From Linyphia triangularis (lineage: Eukaryota; Arthropoda; Arachnida; Araneae; Linyphiidae), in contig OZ021729.1 in assembly GCA_963978545.1 (NCBI GenBank), positions 89,744,466 through 89,808,465 on the forward strand: DNA of 64,000 bases, read 5' to 3'. The stretch's first letter is position 1. Each line of letters starts with the position of its first letter. This document shows positions 23,221 through 34,715 of the stretch, one piece after another. The notes beneath the pieces were generated by a model, which saw nothing but the letters and a program-made list of their open reading frames with translations, was not told the DNA's origin and made no database searches. The position numbers and the translations under genes are program-made.

Positions 23221-24246
23221 GTTAATGATAATGAAAAATCTTAATATTTTTTACACCATTTGTTATATATATAGCATGCAGCTTTTCACTGTGGGCGACG
23301 GGTCTCGATCCCAAGACCATTGGAACTCGAGAGAGATACTTTACCGCTGTGCAAAAGAGTACTCCATTGCACAGAAGTTTTATCTGTTATTTGAGGTCGC
23401 CACACAGCCTCCTCCCAGCGACGAAGAAGCGATGCTGTTGATCATATGATTGATGCTTGTGCAAATCCATAAAATTAAAAAATATACTTTTACATTTTAG
23501 CATAAATTAATGCAGAGTGGGGAGTGAAGAAACAGTCTTTTTTGAGGCAGTCAAACACATTTATTGAGTTGATAATTTGGCATGTGTGATCTGAGCAAGA
23601 GAATAAATGGCATCGAAGAGAGCACTAAAAACTATCATTGTATTGAAGCGTGGGAACGGTGCTGAGCTTAGCAGAAAATAAGTTATCATGGATATGTGAA
23701 GTTATACTGTTGATTCCAGAACGAACAATGCTGAATAGTAATTGTAGGACTCACTGTTAGAAAAGATGCTGACCTAAACAATTCTCACCCAGTGAGCTGT
23801 GTGTGGGACATTATTGAATGAAATGGTGAAAGAATTAAAAATAGGATTACATGCTTTGAAAAGATGAAATAAATTAATGTTGATTCTAAAAAGAGATTGC
23901 TATTACATTTTCAGTGGTAAGGGAGGGGACATCAACTGAACTGATTATCAAAAGTTAACCAGATTTTTCCTCAGTGAAGCGAGTTCGAATTTAAGAACTG
24001 ACCCTATGTAACACAGATAAATCACAATAATTAAAATTTATTTTACCACTTAATAGTTTATTTTTTACTTTAGAAAATAATGATTTTTATTTAAAAAATA
24101 GTAATAATTTCCTATTTAAAAAAAAAATGAAATATATTTCTTATGCAAAATATACAAACATCTCAGACACAGAAATTATTATTTTTTTATTTAAATATTT
24201 TATGTTTTTATTTAATTATTATAACAATCTGAACATTAAAATATGG
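23221..24246. other. No gene confirmed
   Basis: A 74-codon frame at 23225-23449 (with RSQDHWNSREILYRCAKEYS) has more balanced composition than its neighbours and directly follows the Cys-rich pseudogene. It matches no family I know and could be leftover 3' sequence of that copy. The rest is AT-rich and featureless. Confidence 0.4.
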
Positions 24247-24360
24247 GTACTTTTCGGTTAGCCAGGTACAAATCCTGCCAAATTTTTTATTTTTTTTGCC
24301 ACGTTTTAGGTCTTGATTATTTGCCGACTTTTCACTTGCACCTGGCTAACCGAAAAGTAC
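24247..24360. mobile_element. 114-bp MITE with GTACTTTTCGG ends
   Basis: The terminal repeats GTACTTTTCGGTTAGCCAGG and CCTGGCTAACCGAAAAGTAC are exact inverted copies over at least 20 bp. Only about 70 bp lies between them. Counting the TA of each GTAC end as the target, it fits a TA-duplicating (Tc1/mariner-like) MITE, though GTAC itself is symmetric so the exact end is ambiguous. Related ends occur inside the 17.6-21.3-kb element. Confidence 0.8.
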
Positions 24361-24849
24361 TAAAAAAAATTTTAAAACAACTTTTTAAAATTTTTATAGT
24401 GGCAAAATATTGTGAAATGTTTGAACTTGTAGTAGGGTAATACCAAACAAAACTGCAAAATGGTGCCTTAATTTTTTACATTCTACTTTAACAGCTAAAG
24501 TGTTGGAGTGCTGCTCAATAGACATTTCTATATTATCAATATAGAACTGAACTGAGAATTTTTTTTAATCAAACAGATTCATTAGCTTAATTAATTTGAT
24601 TAGATTTATAATTTTAGAATTTGACTAGATCAACAATTTTTAAATAGATATTAATCTAATGTGTAACTACTGATAACAAAAAAAAAAAAAGGAAAAATTT
24701 TGAAAATGACAAAAAAATTAATAGCCACGATTTTATTCAAGTCAACAACTAGGATGCTTGAATAAATTGACTCCCTCACACTGTTTTGAATTTTTAACAA
24801 AAAAGGATTATTACTATATTGGTAAGGAATGGACAGCACACATGTCAAT
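24361..24849. other. No gene seen
   Basis: AT-rich sequence, only short incidental frames. Confidence 0.5.
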
Positions 24850-25540
24850 TTCAGGGGATGCAGTAAGTTTTCTAAGAAGGTTAGGTAGGAATTTTAGGAA
24901 TAATTTTAGGGATAAATTCCAAAAATCTTAGGTATAATTCTTAAAAGATGAGATGATTCGTAAACATTTTTAGGAATACTTCTTTTGAAGCTGACATACG
25001 CTCCTAACACAGACATATTCCAGGGATGAGAGTGATCATAGAGCAAAAAAGAGAAAATCTAAAAATTTGTTAAAAAAGCTCGCGGAACGAATACACAAAA
25101 AATCTACAAAATAAGTATGCAGGGAGGATGATTCAATAATTTTAAAGATACAATGAAATTTCTCATATTACATAATAATTACATTTCAAATATTAGGAGT
25201 TAGTGAAGTAATCTATGAGGAAAGGGGAGTTAAGAGGGAAAATCTTCTGTTCAGACATGAGGAAAAGTATACTTTTTGCAGGAAAAACTGGTTCAGATAA
25301 AAAAGAAATGCAGATCCTTCAAACAGGGACAAAGAGAAGGAAAATGTCACATAAAAAACCAAAAAGGAGGAATACTGTCATCCCTGATAGTCTTTCCAAA
25401 GCTTGTTTCAATACCAACAAAAAACTGCCAAAAGTTTCAAAAAATTGAACTTCAAAAAATTGTTTAGCAAAGTAACGGTTATATAATTAAACAATTATAC
25501 AATTTTGACTAGCATATGCAAATTTCATTAAATCTACTTT
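24850..25540 (+). repeat. Dispersed repeat, copy 2, with internal insertion
   Basis: Collinear with 12345-12620 at both ends (GGGGATGCAGTAAG...ACACAGACATATTCC at 24853-25021; TCTTTCCAAAGCTTG...TTTTGACTAGCATATGC at 25391-25519). About 370 bp at 25022-25390 is missing from the other copy. That extra piece includes a small Lys/Arg-rich frame (25215-25448) that I do not consider a gene. Confidence 0.6.
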
Positions 25541-25781
25541 TCTTATCTGGAGGAATAAAAAAAAAAAATTGGAATTATCAAATCATGCAAGTACAATTTT
25601 AGGGAGAAACAAATTTAAGGAATTTTAGGCAACTGTCCATGCAATTTTCAAAGTCCACACTGAAAACAATTTAAATTCTGTTGAATAGAGCCCTGTAAAT
25701 TCCCATTCCATAATTCCTATACTATACACTTAAAATATATCTGCTTAATAAAGCTATCATTGTATTATTTAATACTACACA
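25541..25781 (-). other. Probable NDOR1 3' untranslated region
   Basis: The sequence downstream (minus sense) of the NDOR1 stop codon. I see no canonical AATAAA close to the stop; the nearest variant is AATAAT. The mRNA end therefore cannot be placed, and the dispersed repeat begins about 240 bp beyond the stop. Confidence 0.35.
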
Positions 25782-26075
25782 TTATGCCCACGTCTCCACT
25801 TGATACCTCTTCTCATTTTCAATCATCTGCAGATACTTCACACTACCTTCCTCATCCAGACCCCCTTCCTTCTGAAACACCTTCAGGAATGCCTCCCTCA
25901 CACCCTGGAGCATCTGCTTTGCATTCCCCGCAATATATACTGCAGCTTTCTTGTAGTGAACCAAATCCCACACCAATCGACTGTTCTCTACAACCCTATG
26001 CTGAACATAAACTTCGTCGTCCTGGTCACGGGAGAACGCAGTGAATATCCTCAACATCTTTTCGTGGCTAAACTG
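25782..26075 (-). CDS. NDOR1: NDOR1 terminal coding exon (partial gene)
   Basis: The C-terminal end of NADPH-dependent diflavin oxidoreductase 1 (yeast Tah18), the flavoprotein that passes electrons from NADPH to CIAPIN1/Dre2 in cytosolic iron-sulfur cluster assembly. The open stretch gives about 97 residues of the FNR-type NADP-binding domain. Hallmarks seen are FTAFSRDQ, VYVQHR, YIAGNAKQM (the NADP-binding loop, AGNAK as in NDOR1), EGG, then KRYQVETWA and the stop TAA at 25784-25782. The family's proteins typically end in this ETWA, so the C-terminus is complete. There is no internal stop or frameshift. The exon start is uncertain: an in-frame TAG at 26078-26076 sets the upstream limit, and candidate acceptor AGs give starts at 26075, 26072 or 26067. 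The FMN, FAD and remaining NADP exons are absent, so they lie beyond 64,000 or the exon is orphaned. To its right the satellite begins at once. Confidence 0.88.
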   Translation of the reverse strand, partial: QFSHEKMLRIFTAFSRDQDDEVYVQHRVVENSRLVWDLVHYKKAAVYIAGNAKQMLQGVREAFLKVFQKEGGLDEEGSVKYLQMIENEKRYQVETWA

Positions 26076-26100
26076 CTACCGTGTACTGTAAAAAACAAAA
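26067..26100 (-). promoter_or_regulatory. 3' splice site of the NDOR1 last intron
   Basis: On the minus strand TTTTGTTTTTTACAG precedes the exon and looks like a polypyrimidine tract plus acceptor. But using that first AG (26087-26086) puts a TAG in frame. AGs at 26077, 26074 or 26069 keep the frame open. The pyrimidine tract itself belongs to the satellite: array-internal units read TGCTTTTTATACAG at the equivalent place. Confidence 0.55.
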
Positions 26101-27531
26101 ATGTCTTTATATCCCTTTGAAAATACATTAAAATTGTCAATCCTAAGGCAATTTTCAAATTCTCAATTTAATCTAAATTTGTTGCCTAGGATCAAAAAAG
26201 TCATTACCCGATTTCATTCTGATAATCAATTTGCTTATAAAATGGTATTTTAGCACTCAAAATCGAACTAATGAAAAGTAAAAAGACGGCTTGAAAAAAA
26301 ATTCTGAGCGCTTTCGTTTCAAAATTTCAACTTCTTATATAGCTATTCAAATATATTTTTTTTGGCCAAAATTTTGAACTTAGTTTGATTTATAAAGTTT
26401 TTTGAATAACAAAAACACAATTTGGAACCAATTGTTAAAAATGAAATCTTCCATTCAATTACACTCGAAACTGAAATATTTCAAGATTTACGAAAAATGG
26501 AATTTTTGATTTTTAGAATACTTTTTTTTTAATTAAAATTTGGTAACAGAATGACTATAAAACACATATATCCTACTCAAATTCACATTTTGAAAGCATT
26601 TGAGCAATTTTCTCAAAAATACAATTCCCCCATTGAAAACACATGGCGGACAAGTCAATGAATTATTGATCAAAAAGTAAAATTTTCAAAAATTTTTCCC
26701 GTTTGTGATATTGAAGCTTATATATAGGAGAAACTATAATTCCAATTTTAAAACACTAACTAAATAAGAAGTGGGTCAAAAGGTGGTTCAAAAAGTGCAC
26801 TTTCAAAATGTTCGTTTCAAATTTTCCCCATATTAATCGTATGAAAAATTTCACACTTCTAAATTTTTAAACTTTTACAATCTTTTTACAGCTAGGGTAA
26901 CTGAAATCATCACCCGAATTGATTTCCACATTAAAATGGTCATTAAAATGAAATTTTACTACTCAAAATTCAGTTATTGCCAAAAAAAGTCTTTATATCC
27001 CTTTGAATATACATTAAACTTGCCAATCCTTAGGCAATTTTCAAATTCTCAATTTTCCAATTTTAACCTTAATTTGTTGCCTAGGATAATAAAAGTCATC
27101 ACCCGATTTCTTTCTGATCATCAATTTGCTCATGAAATAGTATTTTAGCACTCAAAATCGAAGCAATGCTAAGTAAAATAAAGACTTAAAAACAGTTTCT
27201 GAGCGCTTTCGTTTCAAAATTTTAACTTCTCGTAAAGCTATTCAAAAATAATTTTTTTAGCCAAAATTTTGAAATTAGTTTGATTTTTAAAGTGTTTTTG
27301 AATAAAAAACACAATTTGGAATGATTTGTTAAAAATGAAATCTTCCATTCAATTAAACTCGAAACTGAAATATTTCAAGATTTACGAAAAATGGAATTTT
27401 TGATTTTTAGAATACTTTTTTTTTAATTAAAATTTGGTACCAGAATAACTATAAAACATATATCCAACTCAAATTCACAATTGGAAAACATTTGAGCAAT
27501 TTTCTCTAAAATACAATTCCCCCATTAAAAA
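26085..27531. repeat. Left-edge, diverged satellite units
   Basis: The first units differ from the array consensus at many sites and preserve ancestral states. At 26186-26310 the GATCAAAAAAGTCATTACCCGA...AAAGACGGCTTG region is intact, whereas the 792-bp variants further in read GATCAAAGACGGCTTG, having lost about 100 bp. Greater divergence at an array edge is the usual result of homogenisation acting mainly on the interior. Confidence 0.8.
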
Positions 27532-30521
27532 CACATGGCGGAATATTCAATGAATTATTGATCAAAAAGTAAAATCTTCAAAAAATTTTCCCGTTTGTGA
27601 TATTGAAGCTTATGTATAGAAGAAACTCTAATTCCAATTTTAAAACACTAACTAAATAAGAAGTGGGTCTAAAGGTGGTCCAAAAAGTGCACTTTCAAAA
27701 TGTTTCGTTTTAAATTTTCCCCATGTCAATCGTATGAAAAATTTCACACTTCTAAATTTTCAAACTTTTACAATCTTTTTACAGCTAGGGTAACAGAGAT
27801 CATCACACGAATTGATTTCCACATTAAAATGATCTATAAAATGACTATAAAAAGAATGAATATAAAACATATATCCAACTCAAATTCACAATTTGAAAGC
27901 ATTTGAGCAATTTTCTCATAAATACAATTCCCCCATTGAAAACACATGGCGGACTATCCAATGAATTATTGATCAAAAAGTAAAATTTTCCCGTTTGTGA
28001 TATTGTAGCTCATATATAGGAAAATCTCCAATTCCAAATTTAAAATTCTCACTAAATACGAAATGGGTCTAAAGTTGGTTCCAAAAATTGCACTTTCACA
28101 AATTTTAGTTTTTGAAATTTTCCCATGTTAACGGTATGGAAAATTTCACATATCTAAATTTTCAAAATTTTACAATTTTTGTGCAACTAGGGTAACAGAA
28201 ATCATCACGCGAATCAATTTTCACATTCAAATCGTCATTAAAGTGAAATTTTACTACTCAAAACCCAGTAACTGTATAAAAAGCAAAAATGTCTTTATAA
28301 CCATTTGAAAATACATTAAAATTGTCAATCCTAAGGCAATTTTCAAATTCTTAATTTAATCTAAATTTGTTGCCTAGGATCAAAGACGGCTTGAAAAAAA
28401 TTCTGAGCGCTTTCGTTTCAAAATATCAACTTCTCATATAGCTATTCAAATATAGTTTTTTGGCCAAAATTTTGAACTTAGTTTCATTTATAAAGTTTTT
28501 TGAATAAAAAATATAATTTGGAACCAATTGTTAAAAATGAAATCTTCCATTCAATTACCCTCGAAACTGAAATATTTCAAGATTTACGAAAAATGAAATT
28601 TTTGATTTTTAGAATACTTTTTTTTTAATTAAAATATGATACCAGAATGACTATAAAACATATATCCAACTCAAATTCACAATTTGAAAGCATTTGAGTA
28701 ATTTTCTCATAAATACAATTCCCCCATTGAAAACACATGGCGGACTATTCAATGAATTATTGATCAAAAAGTAAAATTTTCAAAAATATTTCCCGTTTGT
28801 GGTATTGAAACTTATATATAGGAGAAACTCTAATTCCAATTTTAAAATACTAACTAAATAAGAAGTGGGTCTAAAGGTGGTCCAAAAAGTGCACTTTCAA
28901 AATGTTTCGTTTTAAATTTTCCCCATGTCAATCGTATGAAAAATTTCACACTTCTATATTTTCAAACTTTTACAATCTTTTTACAGCTAGGGTAACAGAA
29001 ATCATCACCCGAATTGATTTCCACATTAAAATGGTCATTAATATGAAATTTTACTACTCAAAATTCAGTTATTGCCAAAAAAAGTCTTTATATCCCTTTG
29101 AATATACATTAAACTTAGCAATCCTTAGGCAATTTTCAAATTCTCAATTTTCCAATTTTAACCTTAATTTGTTGCCTAGGATAATAAAAGTCATCACCCG
29201 ATTTCTTTCTGATCATCCATTTGCTCATGAAATAGTGTTTTAGCACTCAAAATCGAAGCAATGGTAAGTAAAATAAAGACTTAAAAACAGTTTCTGAGCG
29301 CTTTCGTTCCAAAATTTCAACTTCTCATAAAGCTATTCAAAAATAATTTTTTTAGCCAAAATTTTGAAATTAGTTTGATTCTTAAAGTGTTTTTGAATAA
29401 AAAACCCAATTTGGAACCATTTGATAAAAATGAAATCTTCCATTCAATTACACTCGAAACTGAAATATTTCAAGATTTACGAAAAATTGAATTTTTGATT
29501 TTTAGAATACTTTTTTTTTTAATTAAAATTTTGTACCAGAATGACTATAAATCATATATCCAACTCAAATTCACAATTTGAAAGCATTTGAGCAATTTTC
29601 TCATAAATACAATTCCCCCATTGAAAACACATGGCGGACTATTCAATGAATTATTGATCAAAAAGTAAAATTTTCAAAAAATTTTCCCGTTTGTGATATT
29701 GAAGCTTATATATAAGAGAAACTCTATTTCCAATTTTAAAACATTAACTAAATAAGTAGTGGGTCTAAAGGCGGTCCAAAAAGTGCCCTTTCAAAATGTT
29801 TCGTTTTAAATTTTCCCCATGTTAATCGTATGAAAAATTTCACACTTCTAAATTTTCAAACTTTTACAATCTTTTTACAGCTAGGGTAACTGAAATCATC
29901 ACCCGAATTGATTTCCACATTAAAATGGTCATTAAAATGAAATTTTACTACTCAAAATTCAGTTATTGCCAAAAAAATTCTTTATATCCCTTTGAATATA
30001 CATTAAACTTGCCAATCCTAAGGCAATTTTCAAATTCTCAATTTTCCAATTTTAACCTTAATTTGTTGCCTAGGATAATAAAAGTCATCACCCGATTTCT
30101 TTCTGATCATCCATTTGCTCATGAAATAGTGTTTTAGCACTCAAAATCGAAGCAATGGTAAGTAAAATAAAGACTTAAAAACAGTTTCTGAGCGCTTTCG
30201 TTCCAAAATTTCAACTTCTCATAAAGCTATTCAAAAATAATTTTTTTAGCCAAAATTTTGAAATTAGTTTGATTCTTAAAGTGTTTTTGAATAAAAAACC
30301 CAATTTGGAACCATTTGATAAAAATGAAATCTTCCATTCAATTACACTCGAAACTGAAATATTTCAAGATTTACGAAAAATTGAATTTTTGATTTTTAGA
30401 ATACTTTTTTTTTAAATTAAAATTTGGTACAAGAATGACTATAAAACATATATCCTCATCAAATTCACAATTTGAAAGCCTTTGAGCAATTTTCTCAAAA
30501 ATACAATTCCCGCATTGAAAA

Positions 30522-32618
30522 CACATGGCGGACTATCCAATGAATTATTGATCAAAAAGTAAAATTTTCAAAAAATTTTCCCGTTTGTGATATTGAAGCT
30601 TATATATAGGAGAAACTCAAATTCCAATTTTAAAACACTAACTAAATAAGAAGTGGGTCTAAAGGTGGTCCAAAAAGTGCACTTTCAAAATGTTTCGTTT
30701 TAAATTTTCCCCATGTTAATCGAAAGAAAAATTTCACACTTCTATATTTTCAAACTTTTACAATCTTTTTACAGCTAGGGTAACAGAAATCATCACCCGA
30801 ATTGATTTCCATATTAAAATGATCTATAAAATGACTATAAAAAGAATGAATATAAAACATATATCCAACTCAAATTCACAATTTGAAAGCATTTGAGCAA
30901 TTTTCTCATAAATACAATTCCCCCATTGAAAACACATGGCGGACTATCCAATGAATTATTGATCAAAAAGTAAAATTTTCCCGTTTGTGATATTGTAGCT
31001 CATATATAGGAAAATCTCCAATTCCAAATTTAAAATTCTCATTAAATACGAAATGGGTCTAAAGTTGGTTCCAAAAATTGCACTTTCACAAATTTTAGTT
31101 TTTGAAATTTTCCCATGTTAACGGTATGGAAAATTTCACATATCTAAATTTTCAAAATTTTACAATTTTTGTGCAACTAGGGTAACAGAAATCATCACGC
31201 GAATCAATTTTCACATTCAAATCGTCATTAAAGTGAAATTTTACTACTCAAAACCCAGTAACTGTATAAAAAGCAAAAATGTCTTTATAACCATTTGAAA
31301 ATACATTAAAATTGTCAATCCTAAGGCAATTTTCAAATTCTTAATTTAATCTAAATTTGTTGCCTAGGATCAAAGACGGCTTGAAAAAAAATTCTGAGCG
31401 CTTTCGTTTCAAAATATCAACTTCTCATATAGCTATTCAAATATAGTTTTTTGGCCAAAATTTTGAACTTAGTTTCATTTATAAAGTTTTTTGAATAAAA
31501 AATATAATTTGGAACCAATTGTTAAAAATGAAATCTTCCATTCAATTACCCTCGAAACTGAAATATTTCAAGATTTACGAAAAATGAAATTTTTGATTTT
31601 TAGAATACTTTTTTTTTAATTAAAATATGATACCAGAATGACTATAAAACATATATCCAACTCAAATTCACAATTTGAAAGCATTTGAGTAATTTTCTCA
31701 TAAATACAATTCCCCCATTGAAAACACATGGCGGACTATTCAATGAATTATTGATCAAAAAGTAAAATTTTCAAAAATATTTCCCGTTTGTGGTATTGAA
31801 ACTTATATATAGGAGAAACTCTAATTCCAATTTTAAAATACTAACTAAATAAGAAGTGGGTCTAAAGGTGGTCCAAAAAGTGCACTTTCAAAATGTTTCG
31901 TTTTAAATTTTCCCCATGTCAATCGTATGAAAAATTTCACACTTCTATATTTTCAAACTTTTACAATCTTTTTACAGCTAGGGTAACAGAAATCATCACC
32001 CGAATTGATTTCCACATTAAAATGGTCATTAATATGAAATTTTACTACTCAAAATTCAGTTATTGCCAAAAAAAGTCTTTATATCCCTTTGAATATACAT
32101 TAAACTTAGCAATCCTTAGGCAATTTTCAAATTCTCAATTTTCCAATTTTAACCTTAATTTGTTGCCTAGGATAATAAAAGTCATCACCCGATTTCTTTC
32201 TGATCATCCATTTGCTCATGAAATAGTGTTTTAGCACTCAAAATCGAAGCAATGGTAAGTAAAATAAAGACTTAAAAACAGTTTCTGAGCGCTTTCGTTC
32301 CAAAATTTCAACTTCTCATAAAGCTATTCAAAAATAATTTTTTTAGCCAAAATTTTGAAATTAGTTTGATTCTTAAAGTGTTTTTGAATAAAAAACCCAA
32401 TTTGGAACCATTTGATAAAAATGAAATCTTCCATTCAATTACACTCGAAACTGAAATATTTCAAGATTTACGAAAAATTGAATTTTTGATTTTTAGAATA
32501 CTTTTTTTTAAAATTAAAATTTGGTACAAGAATGACTATAAAACATATATCCTCATCAAATTCACAATTTGAAAGCCTTTGAGCAATTTTCTCAAAAATA
32601 CAATTCCCGCATTGAAAA
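30522..32618. repeat. 2,097-bp higher-order repeat, unit 1
   Basis: A composite of a 411-bp, a 792-bp and an 894-bp satellite unit. The 411-bp unit arose by loss of about 480 bp, with the junction at CTATAAAATGACTATAAAAA. The 792-bp unit lost about 100 bp next to GCCTAGGATCAAAGACGG. It is nearly identical base for base to the next unit. Confidence 0.88.
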
Positions 32619-34715
32619 CACATGGCGGACTATCCAATGAATTATTGATCAAAAAGTAAAATTTTCAAAAAATTTTCCCGTTTGTGATATTGAAGCTTAT
32701 ATATAGGAGAAACTCAAATTCCAATTTTAAAACACTAACTAAATAAGAAGTGGGTCTAAAGGTGGTCCAAAAAGTGCACTTTCAAAATGTTTCGTTTTAA
32801 ATTTTCCCCATGTTAATCGAAAGAAAAATTTCACACTTCTATATTTTCAAACTTTTACAATCTTTTTACAGCTAGGGTAACAGAAATCATCACCCGAATT
32901 GATTTCCATATTAAAATGATCTATAAAATGACTATAAAAAGAATGAATATAAAACATATATCCAACTCAAATTCACAATTTGAAAGCATTTGAGCAATTT
33001 TCTCATAAATACAATTCCCCCATTGAAAACACATGGCGGACTATCCAATGAATTATTGATCAAAAAGTAAAATTTTCCCGTTTGTGATATTGTAGCTCAT
33101 ATATAGGAAAATCTCCAATTCCAAATTTAAAATTCTCATTAAATACGAAATGGGTCTAAAGTTGGTTCCAAAAATTGCACTTTCACAAATTTTAGTTTTT
33201 GAAATTTTCCCATGTTAACGGTATGGAAAATTTCACATATCTAAATTTTCAAAATTTTACAATTTTTGTGCAACTAGGGTAACAGAAATCATCACGCGAA
33301 TCAATTTTCACATTCAAATCGTCATTAAAGTGAAATTTTACTACTCAAAACCCAGTAACTGTATAAAAAGCAAAAATGTCTTTATAACCATTTGAAAATA
33401 CATTAAAATTGTCAATCCTAAGGCAATTTTCAAATTCTTAATTTAATCTAAATTTGTTGCCTAGGATCAAAGACGGCTTGAAAAAAAATTCTGAGCGCTT
33501 TCGTTTCAAAATATCAACTTCTCATATAGCTATTCAAATATAGTTTTTTGGCCAAAATTTTGAACTTAGTTTCATTTATAAAGTTTTTTGAATAAAAAAT
33601 ATAATTTGGAACCAATTGTTAAAAATGAAATCTTCCATTCAATTACCCTCGAAACTGAAATATTTCAAGATTTACGAAAAATGAAATTTTTGATTTTTAG
33701 AATACTTTTTTTTTAATTAAAATATGATACCAGAATGACTATAAAACATATATCCAACTCAAATTCACAATTTGAAAGCATTTGAGTAATTTTCTCATAA
33801 ATACAATTCCCCCATTGAAAACACATGGCGGACTATTCAATGAATTATTGATCAAAAAGTAAAATTTTCAAAAATATTTCCCGTTTGTGGTATTGAAACT
33901 TATATATAGGAGAAACTCTAATTCCAATTTTAAAATACTAACTAAATAAGAAGTGGGTCTAAAGGTGGTCCAAAAAGTGCACTTTCAAAATGTTTCGTTT
34001 TAAATTTTCCCCATGTCAATCGTATGAAAAATTTCACACTTCTATATTTTCAAACTTTTACAATCTTTTTACAGCTAGGGTAACAGAAATCATCACCCGA
34101 ATTGATTTCCACATTAAAATGGTCATTAATATGAAATTTTACTACTCAAAATTCAGTTATTGCCAAAAAAAGTCTTTATATCCCTTTGAATATACATTAA
34201 ACTTAGCAATCCTTAGGCAATTTTCAAATTCTCAATTTTCCAATTTTAACCTTAATTTGTTGCCTAGGATAATAAAAGTCATCACCCGATTTCTTTCTGA
34301 TCATCCATTTGCTCATGAAATAGTGTTTTAGCACTCAAAATCGAAGCAATGGTAAGTAAAATAAAGACTTAAAAACAGTTTCTGAGCGCTTTCGTTCCAA
34401 AATTTCAACTTCTCATAAAGCTATTCAAAAATAATTTTTTTAGCCAAAATTTTGAAATTAGTTTGATTCTTAAAGTGTTTTTGAATAAAAAACCCAATTT
34501 GGAACCATTTGATAAAAATGAAATCTTCCATTCAATTACACTCGAAACTGAAATATTTCAAGATTTACGAAAAATTGAATTTTTGATTTTTAGAATACTT
34601 TTTTTTAAAATTAAAATTTGGTACAAGAATGACTATAAAACATATATCCTCATCAAATTCACAATTTGAAAGCCTTTGAGCAATTTTCTCAAAAATACAA
34701 TTCCCGCATTGAAAA
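32619..34715. repeat. 2,097-bp higher-order repeat, unit 2
   Basis: Same 411/792/894 composition as unit 1. The few differences I noticed between units are in homopolymer runs, which points to a very recent duplication. Confidence 0.88.

Noticed and set aside
25760..26120. Plus-strand open frames opposite the NDOR1 exon
   Set aside because: Shadows of the minus-strand exon, which has clear family motifs and a proper C-terminus.
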